The notes under the pieces were generated by a model, which saw only the letters and a program-made list of their open reading frames with translations, was not told the DNA's origin and did no database searches. A stretch of 64,000 nt of DNA from contig CAWKOS010000006.1 of assembly GCA_963851295.1 (NCBI GenBank), forward strand, positions 248,001-312,000, written 5' to 3'. How positions within the stretch are numbered: position 1 is the first letter of the stretch; every line of letters begins with the position of its first letter. Below are positions 34,475-42,002 of the stretch, piece by piece. The position numbers and the translations under genes are program-made. This DNA is from JAOPZW01 sp963851295 (GTDB taxonomy: Bacteria; Actinomycetota; Thermoleophilia; Solirubrobacterales; Solirubrobacteraceae).

Positions 34475-35896
34475 GTGACAGCGTTCGCCGATCTCGGCCT
34501 CTCCGACTCGACCCTCCACGCCCTTCAGGACGTCGGGTACGAGCAACCCAGCCCGATCCAGGAGCAGGCCATCCCCGTGCTCATGGAGGGGCGCGACATG
34601 ATCGGCCAGGCCCAGACGGGCTCGGGCAAGACCGCCGCCTTCGGCCTGCCGATGATCGAGCACGTCGATCCGTCCGAGCCCGACGTCCAGGGGCTCGTGC
34701 TCACGCCGACGCGCGAGCTGTGCATCCAGGTCACCCAGGCGCTGCGCGCCTACGCCCAGCGCAAGGGCGTCGACGTCGTCGCCGTCTTCGGCGGCGCGCC
34801 GATCCGCTCCCAGCAGGCCCAGCTGCGCGCGGGCGGGCACATCGTGGTCGGCACCGTCGGGCGCGTCCTGGACCTCATCCAGCGCGCCTCGCTGATCCTG
34901 CACTCGTGCCGCTTCGTCGTCCTCGACGAGGCCGACGAGATGCTCGACCTCGGCTTCCTGGAGGACGTCGAGCGGATCCTCACCATCACGCCCAACAGCC
35001 GCCAGACGGCGCTCTTCAGCGCGACCATGCCGCCGCCGATCCGCGCCCTTGCCGACCGCTACCTCTACGACCCGGTGACGGTGAAGGTCAAGACGGCGAC
35101 CATGACCGTCGACAGCGTCGAGCAGTTCTCCGTCGACGTGAAGCCCGGCGACAAGGCCGACAAGCTGATCGACGTGCTGCGCTCCGAGCGCCCCGAGCAG
35201 GCGATCGTCTTCACGCGCACGAAGATCCGCTGTGACCAGCTCTATCGCAAGCTGCGCGACCGCGGACTCAACGTCAGGGCGCTGCACGGCGACATGTCCC
35301 AGGGCCAGCGCGACGGCGTGATGCTCTCCTTCAAGGCCGGCAGGACCCCGATCCTTGTCGCCACCGACGTCGCCGCCCGCGGCCTGGACATCTCCACCGT
35401 CACCCACGTCATCAACTTCGACGTCCCCACCAGCCCCGACGTCTACGTGCACCGCATCGGGCGCACGGGCCGCGTCGGGCGCTCGGGGCGCGCGATCACC
35501 TTCTTCGAGCCGCGCCAGCAGCGCGAGCTGGCCGCGATCGAGCGCCACATCGGCACCGGGATCACGCCGTGGACCGAGGGCGCCCATACCAAGCCGGCCC
35601 CGGTGGCCGAGCGTCCCCGGCGCCACTCCAAGCCCCACCTCTCGCGCGACGGCGACGAGCCGCAGGTCAAGCTCATCGCGGGCGTCGGCCGCGCCGAGGG
35701 CGTCGAGGTCGCCGACCTCGTCCACGCGGTGACCGGCGCCGCGGGCATCGACGGCGAGGCGGTGCGCGACGTGCGCGTGCTCGAGCACTTCTCGTTTCTC
35801 AGCGTGCCGCGCAGCGAGGCCGAGCGCGTCGTCGACGCCGTCAGCGGCACGCCGGTCAACGGCGCCACGCTGCGCCTCGAGATCGCGCGCGCGTAA
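34475..35896 (+). CDS. DEAD-box RNA helicase with DbpA-type RNA-binding domain
   Basis: 473 residues from GTG 34475. Ordered helicase motifs: Q motif (PSPIQEQAIP), I AQTGSGKT at 46-53, Ia PTRELC, II VLDEADEML, III SAT, IV IVFTRT, V VATDVAARGLD, VI HRIGRTGR. The C-terminal domain from about 395 (PQVKLIAGVGRAEGVEVADLVHAV, cut here at GVGRAEG, then LRLEIARA) is the DbpA/CsdA RNA-binding fold. Such helicases unwind rRNA in ribosome assembly or mRNA under cold stress. It lacks the long basic tail of CsdA. Confidence 0.93.
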   Translation: MTAFADLGLSDSTLHALQDVGYEQPSPIQEQAIPVLMEGRDMIGQAQTGSGKTAAFGLPMIEHVDPSEPDVQGLVLTPTRELCIQVTQALRAYAQRKGVDVVAVFGGAPIRSQQAQLRAGGHIVVGTVGRVLDLIQRASLILHSCRFVVLDEADEMLDLGFLEDVERILTITPNSRQTALFSATMPPPIRALADRYLYDPVTVKVKTATMTVDSVEQFSVDVKPGDKADKLIDVLRSERPEQAIVFTRTKIRCDQLYRKLRDRGLNVRALHGDMSQGQRDGVMLSFKAGRTPILVATDVAARGLDISTVTHVINFDVPTSPDVYVHRIGRTGRVGRSGRAITFFEPRQQRELAAIERHIGTGITPWTEGAHTKPAPVAERPRRHSKPHLSRDGDEPQVKLIAGVGRAEGVEVADLVHAVTGAAGIDGEAVRDVRVLEHFSFLSVPRSEAERVVDAVSGTPVNGATLRLEIARA

Positions 35897-35991
35897 CGGC
35901 CCTGGCCGCGGACCGCCGCGGCGCAGGGACCCGAACCCGCAACGACCGTCGCTCTTTGCGCGTTGCCCTCGGTGTGTGCAACCCTGGACAT

Positions 35992-37047
35992 GTGAAGCTG
36001 CTGGAGGCAGAGCCTGTCCTTGCGCCCGAAGCCGCTCCGGAGGCCCCCCGCGAGAGCCCGCCGGAGCAGCAGGCGAGCCCGCCTGGGGCGGCCCCTGCCC
36101 GCACCTGCGCCGCGTGCGGCGCGCCGATGGAGGACGACCAGGACTGGTGCCTGGCCTGCGGCACCGCGGCCCCGGGCCGTCTGGGCGAGCGCCCGGGCTG
36201 GCGCGCCGCCACGACGGTCGTCGCGCTCACGCTGCTGCTCGTCCTTGGCGCCGTCGGCGCCGGCTACGCGGCGCTCACCGGCGACGCCAACCGCCAGGCC
36301 GCCGCTCCCGCGCCCCCGAGCGCCGCGCCCCAGACGCAGGCCCAGGTGGCTCCGCCGGCCACCCAGTCCACGCCGACGCAGTCCACGCCAACGCAGTCGA
36401 CGCCCACCCAGTCGACGCCGAGCAAGCCCAAGCCGCTCCCGAAGGTCCACGCGCCAACGACTCCCACCACGCAGGGCTCGCCGGTGACGCCGGCGCCGAC
36501 GACGCCGCCGACCAACACGGGGACGAGCACTCCCAGCACGCCCTCCGGCACGACGACGACGCCGACGGACACCACGACGACGCCGGCCGACACCGGCCCC
36601 AAGCCGATCGAGCTCAACGGCGACGCCGGCAGCGCCTACGACCCCTACAAGCGGGCCAAGGCCAGCGGCGAGGTCGACCGCGCGATCGACGGCGACACCT
36701 CGACCTCGTGGTACGTCGACCCCAACGACCCCGCGCAGATCGGCGTCGGCTACGCCGTGGACCTGGGCAAGCTCCAGGGCATCCGCGAGATCCAGCTTCA
36801 GACCTCGACCCCGGGCTTCCGGATGGAGGTCTACGCGACCGACGAGACGCAGCTCCCGCCCGACATCCTCGATGCGCGCTGGAGCCACATCACCAACGTC
36901 TCGAACGTCGGCGCCAAGGACGACGGCAAGCAGAAGATCGTCCTCGGCGCGGGCACGACCAAGTACCGCAACCTGCTGCTGTGGTTCACCCAGCCGCCGA
37001 CCGCGGGCCCGCGCCTGCGCCTGACCGAGCTCCAGCTGCTCGGCTGA
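35992..37047 (+). CDS. Zinc-ribbon, single-span membrane protein with discoidin-like domain
   Basis: 351 residues from GTG 35992. A cytoplasmic zinc ribbon uses Cys39/Cys42 and Cys53/Cys56 (CAACG...CLACG). One membrane segment is at about 72-96 (TTVVALTLLLVLGAVGAGYAAL). A Pro/Thr linker follows, including a tandem QSTPT repeat (36364-36423, four units of 15 bp). The C-terminal 150 residues (DRAIDGDTSTSWYVD, VDLGKLQGIREIQL) resemble an F5/8-type discoidin carbohydrate-binding domain. This is an inside-zinc/outside-sugar layout common in actinobacterial envelope proteins. The function is unknown. Confidence 0.85.
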   Translation: MKLLEAEPVLAPEAAPEAPRESPPEQQASPPGAAPARTCAACGAPMEDDQDWCLACGTAAPGRLGERPGWRAATTVVALTLLLVLGAVGAGYAALTGDANRQAAAPAPPSAAPQTQAQVAPPATQSTPTQSTPTQSTPTQSTPSKPKPLPKVHAPTTPTTQGSPVTPAPTTPPTNTGTSTPSTPSGTTTTPTDTTTTPADTGPKPIELNGDAGSAYDPYKRAKASGEVDRAIDGDTSTSWYVDPNDPAQIGVGYAVDLGKLQGIREIQLQTSTPGFRMEVYATDETQLPPDILDARWSHITNVSNVGAKDDGKQKIVLGAGTTKYRNLLLWFTQPPTAGPRLRLTELQLLG

Positions 37048-37086
37048 GCTCCGCCGCACCGTTCCCCCGACATCCCAGGAGGCCCC

Positions 37087-37545
37087 ATGTCCGAGGCCGT
37101 GATGAAGACGAGCGAGGGTGACATCACCTTCGAGCTGTTCGACGAGGACGCCCCGAAGACCGTCAGCAACTTCAAGCAGCTGGCCGGCCAGGGCTTCTAC
37201 GACGGGCTGATCTTCCACCGCGTCATCCCCGACTTCATGATCCAGGGCGGCTGCCCGCAGGGCACCGGCACCGGCGGCCCCGGCTACACGTTCGAGGACG
37301 AGTTCAACGACCACAAGGTGGTCCGCGGCGCCCTCGCGATGGCCAACGCGGGCCCCAACACCAACGGCTCGCAGTTCTTCATCGTCACCGCCCAGGAGTG
37401 CCCGTGGCTCGACGGCAAGCACACCGTCTTCGGCCAGGTCACCGGCGGCCAGGACGTCGTCGAGAAGATCGGCACCACGGAGACCGACGCGCGCGACCGC
37501 CCGGTCGAGCCGATCGGCATCGAGGCGCTGAGCATCGAGGGCTAG
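37087..37545 (+). CDS. Cyclophilin-type peptidyl-prolyl cis-trans isomerase
   Basis: 152 residues from ATG 37087, with AGGAGG 4-5 nt upstream. The active-site residues appear in FHRVIPDFMIQGG (Arg, Phe, Gln), MANAGPNTNGSQFFI and the Trp/His block WLDGKHTVFGQV. There is no signal peptide, so it acts in the cytoplasm on prolyl bonds. It lies between the zinc-ribbon protein and aldehyde dehydrogenase genes in the same direction. Length is typical for short bacterial cyclophilins. Confidence 0.95.
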   Translation: MSEAVMKTSEGDITFELFDEDAPKTVSNFKQLAGQGFYDGLIFHRVIPDFMIQGGCPQGTGTGGPGYTFEDEFNDHKVVRGALAMANAGPNTNGSQFFIVTAQECPWLDGKHTVFGQVTGGQDVVEKIGTTETDARDRPVEPIGIEALSIEG

Positions 37546-37600
37546 GCGGGCTCGCCCGCGGTAGTGTTCGACACACCGTCAAGCGAGCAGGAGCAGAGCA

Positions 37601-39148
37601 GTGGCGACCGTCGAGGACCACACGGCGACCAACGGCACGCAGACCGCGGCCGGCGAGATCGCCGTCGAGAACCCCGCCACCGGCGAGGTCATCGCGCACG
37701 TGCCGGACATGAGCGCCGAGCAGGTCGCGGCGCTCGCCGCCCTGGCGCGGGCGGCCCAGCCCGCCTGGGAGGCGCTCGGCTTCGAGGGCCGCGGGCGGAT
37801 CCTTCGGCGCGCGCAGAAGTGGGTCGTCGACAACTCCGAGCGCGTGATCGACACGATCGTCTCCGAGACGGGCAAGACCTACGAGGACGCCCTGATCGCC
37901 GAGGTCATGTACGCGGCCAACGCGTTCGGCTTCTGGGCCAAGCAGGCGCCGTCCTTCCTGGCCGACCAGAAGGTCAGGACCGGCTCGCCGCTGCTGAAGG
38001 GCAAGAAGCTCGTCGTCCGCTACCGCCCGCTCGGGCTCGTCGGCGTCATCGGGCCGTGGAACTACCCGCTCACGAACTCCTTCGGCGACGCCATCCCCGC
38101 GCTGGCCGCCGGCAACACGGTGATCCTCAAGCCCAGCGAGGTCACGCCGCTGACGAGCCTGCTCATGGCCGACGCCCTGCGCGAGTGCGGCGTGCCCGAC
38201 GGCGTCTTCGCCGTCGCCACCGGCACCGGCGCCACCGGCGCGGCGCTCGTCGACGAGGTCGACATGATCATGTTCACCGGCTCGACGGCGACCGGCAAGA
38301 AGGTCATGGCGAAGGCGGCCGAGACGCTGACGCCGGTCTCGCTCGAGCTCGGCGGCAAGGACCCGATGGTCGTGCTGGCCGACGCCGACGTGGAGCGTGC
38401 GGCCAACCAGGCCGTCTACTACTCGATGCTCAACGGCGGCCAGACCTGCGTGAGCGTCGAGCGCGTCTACGTCGAGGCGCCGGTCTACGACGACTTCGTG
38501 GCCCGCGTGACCGAGAAGGCGCGCGCCCTGCGCAACGACCGCTCGACCGGGCCCGGTACGGCCGACGTCGGCTCGATGACCTTCCCGCCGCAGGTCGACA
38601 TCGTCGAGCGGCACGTGCGCGACGCCGTCGCCAAGGGCGCGCGCGTGCTCGTCGGCGGCGAGCGCGGCCACGAAGGCCAGGGCGGCTACTGGTTCGAGCC
38701 GACGGTGCTGGTCGACGTCGACCACACGATGGAGTGCATGCGCGAGGAGACCTTCGGGCCGACGCTGCCGATCATGAAGGTCGCCGACGCCGAGGAGGCG
38801 ATCCGCCTCGCCAACGACTCGCCCTACGGCCTCGGCGCGTCGGTCTTCTCCAAGGACTCCGCGCGCGGCGAGGCCGTCGCCCGGCGTATCGAGGCCGGCG
38901 CGGTGTGCGTCAACGACTCCAACGTCAACTACACGGCGATCGAGCTGCCGATGGGCGGCGCCAAGGCCAGCGGCCTGGGCACCCGTCACGGGGCCGAGGG
39001 CATCCGCAAGTACGCCCAGCAGCAGGCGCTGCTGGTCTCGCGCCTGCACCCCAGGCGCGATCTGCACATGTACCCCTACAGCCCGCGGATGACCGGCTAC
39101 CTCAACCGGCTCGTGCGCCTGCTCTACGGGCGCGGCAAGCGCGACTAG
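37601..39148 (+). CDS. NAD(P)-dependent aldehyde dehydrogenase
   Basis: 515 residues from GTG 37601. The catalytic set is complete: Asn154 (GPWNYP), Glu249 (SLELGGKDP), Cys283 (GGQTCVSV), with the cofactor loop FTGSTATGKKV. It oxidises an aldehyde to an acid through a thiohemiacetal. The subgroup resembles succinate-semialdehyde or fatty aldehyde dehydrogenases, and the C-terminal extension (MTGYLNRLVRLLYGRGKRD) is reminiscent of membrane-associating tails in the latter. The stop codon TAG lies inside the ACTAGG duplication of the MITE that follows. Confidence 0.92.
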   Translation: MATVEDHTATNGTQTAAGEIAVENPATGEVIAHVPDMSAEQVAALAALARAAQPAWEALGFEGRGRILRRAQKWVVDNSERVIDTIVSETGKTYEDALIAEVMYAANAFGFWAKQAPSFLADQKVRTGSPLLKGKKLVVRYRPLGLVGVIGPWNYPLTNSFGDAIPALAAGNTVILKPSEVTPLTSLLMADALRECGVPDGVFAVATGTGATGAALVDEVDMIMFTGSTATGKKVMAKAAETLTPVSLELGGKDPMVVLADADVERAANQAVYYSMLNGGQTCVSVERVYVEAPVYDDFVARVTEKARALRNDRSTGPGTADVGSMTFPPQVDIVERHVRDAVAKGARVLVGGERGHEGQGGYWFEPTVLVDVDHTMECMREETFGPTLPIMKVADAEEAIRLANDSPYGLGASVFSKDSARGEAVARRIEAGAVCVNDSNVNYTAIELPMGGAKASGLGTRHGAEGIRKYAQQQALLVSRLHPRRDLHMYPYSPRMTGYLNRLVRLLYGRGKRD

Positions 39149-39149
39149 G

Positions 39150-39421
39150 TGTAAGACCCGAGCAGGTTGTTCGGCATCCCCGCCACGCCGGCGTGGGCAC
39201 GAACAGCTCACCGAGGGAGACCAGCCCGCCGCGCCGCCGGCCCCCGGGGGGCGCCGCCGGCCCGCCAGGGGGCGCCGAACGTCGGTCTTCCCCCGTCCAC
39301 ACGGGGTAGAACCGACGTTCGACCCCCCCGGGGGCACGGACCCGTGTCCTCGGTGAGCTGTTCGCAGCGCAACGGCCTCACAGCGACCCGGGCACCCCGA
39401 ACAACGTGCTCAGGAACTACA
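39150..39421. mobile_element. 272-bp MITE related to the IS481-type element
   Basis: The ends are inverted repeats matching 20 of 25 bases: left TGTAAGACCCGAGCAGGTTG... and right (inward) TGTAGTTCCTGAGCACGTTG.... A perfect ACTAGG duplication flanks it at 39144-39149 and 39422-39427, again NCTAGN. Its right end shares TGTAGTTCCTGAG with the left end of the IS481 element at 10030, and its left end matches that element's right end in 12 of 13 bases. It has no coding capacity. Inside are nested palindromes: CCACGCCGGCGTGG (39183-39196), perfect 17-bp arms at 39200-39216/39348-39364, and 11-bp arms CGAACGTCGGT at 39276-39286/39311-39321. Confidence 0.9.
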
Positions 39422-39422
39422 A

Positions 39423-39860
39423 CTAGGCAGCCTGGTCGGGCGGCTCGCCGCCGCCCAGCCAGGCCAACACGGCGCGGCGCAGGAAGCGCCAGTCCTCGCC
39501 GATCTTGCGCCCGGGCAGGTCGCCGGCCTCGGCGAGCGCGGAGACGTCGCCGGGCGCCACCCGCAGCAGCGCGGCGGCCTCCTCGACCGTGAGGACCTCG
39601 TCGACCGCGGCCGGCGCGAAGTCGGCGCGGCCGACGACGACGTCGGCGTCCGGGGGGAAGGGAACGCCCCTCGGCGGCGGCACGGGCCGCGTGAAGAGCA
39701 CGTCGGCGTCGTCGAGATGCTCGGCCATCAGCCGGCGCACGACGTCGCGCTTGGGGACGCGGTGCTCGAACACGAAGCGGTCGAGCCGGTCGGCCTCCTC
39801 GCGGGGGAGGCGGATGAAGAGCGCCGCCTCGTCGTCGCGGCGCTTGCGCTGCTTGGCCAT
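39423..39860 (-). CDS. Helix-turn-helix (excisionase-type) DNA-binding protein
   Basis: 145 residues. The C-terminal 55 residues form a MerR/excisionase-like helix-turn-helix: LTVEEAAALLRVAPGDVSAL, then GDLPGRKIGEDWRFLRRAVLAWL with the GRKIG..WRF wing motif. The N-terminal 45 (AALFIRLPREEADRLDRFV, PKRDVVRRLMAEHL) look like a ribbon-helix-helix-type segment. The target is unknown. Its stop codon lies in the right ACTAGG copy of the MITE duplication, so the MITE separates it from a stop codon it once shared with aldehyde dehydrogenase. Confidence 0.78.
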   Translation of the reverse strand: MAKQRKRRDDEAALFIRLPREEADRLDRFVFEHRVPKRDVVRRLMAEHLDDADVLFTRPVPPPRGVPFPPDADVVVGRADFAPAAVDEVLTVEEAAALLRVAPGDVSALAEAGDLPGRKIGEDWRFLRRAVLAWLGGGEPPDQAA

Positions 39861-39965
39861 GCGCCGACGATATCAATGGGATATCCAGATATCCAGTTGG
39901 CGCGTAGGACGCACGTCCACCCTTTACAAGGCCGTTATCTCAGCAACACTACGTTGACCGTGCCC

Positions 39966-40622
39966 ATGCGAGTGCTCATCGCCGAAGACGAGCCTCGGCT
40001 CGCCGAGGCGCTCGCGCGCGGCCTGCGCAGGAACGGCTTCGCCGTCGACATCGCGCTCGACGGGCGCCAGGCCCTCCGCCGGACCGCGGTCGTCGACTAC
40101 GACGCGGTCGTGCTCGACCGCGACCTGCCCAACGTCCACGGCGACGAGGTCTGCCGACAGCTCGTGGGCGCCGAGCGCCCGCCGCGGATCCTCATGCTCA
40201 CGGCGGCCGCCGACGTCCGCGCCCGCGTCGAGGGCCTGAACCTCGGAGCCGACGACTATCTCACCAAGCCGTTCGCCTTCGCCGAGGTCGTCGCTCGCCT
40301 GCACGCGCTGCAGCGCCGCCACGCGGTGGCGCAGAAGCCGATCCTCGAGCGCGCGGGCGTGCGCCTGGACCCGGCGCGCCACGAGGTCACGCGCGACGGG
40401 CGCACCGTCACGCTCAGCCCCAAGGAGTTCGGCGTCCTGCACGTGCTGCTGCGCGCCGAGGGCGCCGTCGTCAGCCCCGAGACGCTGCTCGAGCGCGTCT
40501 GGGACGAGCACGTCGATCCCTTCACGAACACGGTCCGCGTGACCGTGATGAACCTGCGCCGCAAGCTCGGCACCCCTGCCGTGATCGAGACGGTCATCGG
40601 CACCGGCTACCGTCTCGGCTAG
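39966..40622 (+). CDS. OmpR/PhoB-family response regulator
   Basis: 218 residues from ATG 39966. The receiver has Glu7-Asp8, Asp in AVVLDRDLPNVHGDEVC, Thr in LMLTAAAD and Lys in DDYLTKPFAF. The winged helix at about 125-218 has LSPKEFGVLHVLLRAEG, the recognition helix TNTVRVTVMNLRRKLG and the final wing IETVIGTGYRLG. It is followed by its kinase gene after 2 bp, so they form one system. RLDPARHEVTRDG is the usual linker into the DNA-binding domain. Confidence 0.94.
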   Translation: MRVLIAEDEPRLAEALARGLRRNGFAVDIALDGRQALRRTAVVDYDAVVLDRDLPNVHGDEVCRQLVGAERPPRILMLTAAADVRARVEGLNLGADDYLTKPFAFAEVVARLHALQRRHAVAQKPILERAGVRLDPARHEVTRDGRTVTLSPKEFGVLHVLLRAEGAVVSPETLLERVWDEHVDPFTNTVRVTVMNLRRKLGTPAVIETVIGTGYRLG

Positions 40623-40624
40623 CC

Positions 40625-41908
40625 GTGCGCCTGCCGCGCCCCTCCATCCGGCTGCGCCTGACCGCGTGGTACGCGACGATCTTCATCGCCATGGGGACCG
40701 TGCTGCTGGCGGTCTCCTACGCCGTCGTGCGCCACGAGTTCCGCGACGAGTCAGGCAAGGTCCACGTCGCGGTCGAGGAGTTCGCGACCGTCAAGTCCGG
40801 CGCGCCGGGGCCCTCCTTCCGCGTGAAGATCGCGCCCGGCCTGCCGACCGAGAACACCAGCCAGGTGCGCACGCTCTCGCGCGACGAGCGCGAGGCCTAC
40901 GTGCGCGCGCGCAACGCCTACGCCGCGCAGGTCGCCGCCGCCAACGACCGCGCGCTCAGCCACGTGCTGCTGGCCTTCGGCGGCGCGCTGCTGCTCGTCA
41001 CCCTCGCCTCGGTGCTCGCGGGGTGGATGGTCGCCGGCCGTGCGCTGCGCCCGATCAGCCGCATCACGGCCACGGCGCGCTCGATCTCCGATCGCACGCT
41101 GGACGCGCGCATCGCGCTCGACGGGCCGCGCGACGAGCTGCGCGAGCTGGCCGACACCTTCGACTCGATGCTCGCGCGCCTGGAGGCCGCCTTCGAGAGC
41201 CAGCGCCGCTTCGTGGCCAACGCCTCGCACGAGCTGCGCACGCCGCTGGCGATCGTGCGCACCGAGCTCGACGTCACCCTCGACGACCCCGACGCGGACA
41301 TCGACGAGCTGCGCACGATGGCGCTCGTCGTGCGCGACGCCAACGAGCGCATGGAGCGCCTGATCGCGTCGCTGCTCGCGCTCGCCTCCAGCGAGGCGGG
41401 CATCGTGCAGGCGCGGCCGGCCGACCTCGCCGAGATCGTCGCCCCCGGGCTCGAGCGCCAGCCCGCCTTCGCCGAGGGCGGCCCTCTGCGCCTGGAGGCG
41501 AGCCTCGGCTCGGCGCCTGTCGTGGGCGACCCCGTGCTCCTCGAGCGCCTGGCCGAGAACCTGATCGAGAACGCGGTCCGCTACAACGCGGCCGTCGGCT
41601 GGGTGCGCGTGCGCACGGCCATCGAGCGCGGCGAGGCCGTGCTCCACGTGGCCAACCCCGGCGCCCGCATCGACCCCGGCGCGGTCGACGAGCTGCTCGA
41701 GCCCTTCCGCCGTCTGGAGTCCTCGCGCGCGCGCTCGACCGGCGGCTACGGCCTCGGCCTCGCCGTGGTCCGGGCCGTCGCCCAGGCGCACGGCGGGCGC
41801 GTCGCGGTGCTGGCCCGCCGCGAAGGCGGCCTCGAGGTGACGGTCTCGCTGCCGATGTCCTCGGCGGCAGCGGTGGCCCCGATCGCGGCCGAGCCCGTGC
41901 GGGCGTAG
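40625..41908 (+). CDS. HAMP-containing sensor histidine kinase
   Basis: 427 residues from GTG 40625. Two membrane segments at about 12-36 and 113-137 enclose a small extracytoplasmic domain. HAMP follows (LRPISRITATARSISDRTLD). The HisKA H box is FVANASHELRTPLAIVRTEL. N box NLIENAVRYN is followed by a degenerate G1 (VANPGARIDP) and a G2 of the GGYGLGLAVVRAVAQAHGG type. It phosphorylates the OmpR-type regulator encoded immediately upstream. The unusual G1 reads NPG where a D-x-G is usual. Confidence 0.93.
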   Translation: MRLPRPSIRLRLTAWYATIFIAMGTVLLAVSYAVVRHEFRDESGKVHVAVEEFATVKSGAPGPSFRVKIAPGLPTENTSQVRTLSRDEREAYVRARNAYAAQVAAANDRALSHVLLAFGGALLLVTLASVLAGWMVAGRALRPISRITATARSISDRTLDARIALDGPRDELRELADTFDSMLARLEAAFESQRRFVANASHELRTPLAIVRTELDVTLDDPDADIDELRTMALVVRDANERMERLIASLLALASSEAGIVQARPADLAEIVAPGLERQPAFAEGGPLRLEASLGSAPVVGDPVLLERLAENLIENAVRYNAAVGWVRVRTAIERGEAVLHVANPGARIDPGAVDELLEPFRRLESSRARSTGGYGLGLAVVRAVAQAHGGRVAVLARREGGLEVTVSLPMSSAAAVAPIAAEPVRA

Positions 41909-42002
41909 ATCAGGCGTCCATTACGCCACTTTTACTCACGAAGGTTTTACCGCCCCTCAGTCAGGTTGCACGGCACTACGGCCCCCCTGAGGAGGGATCC
42001 AG

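Noticed and set aside
35920..35965. tRNA-like stretch (T-arm-like GGTTCGGG on the minus strand) after the helicase gene
   Set aside because: No acceptor stem, anticodon arm or CCA could be matched; it is probably chance in GC-rich sequence.
36364..36423. 15-bp tandem units considered as CRISPR-like or regulatory repeats
   Set aside because: They are in frame, have no spacers and encode a QSTPT linker inside a gene.
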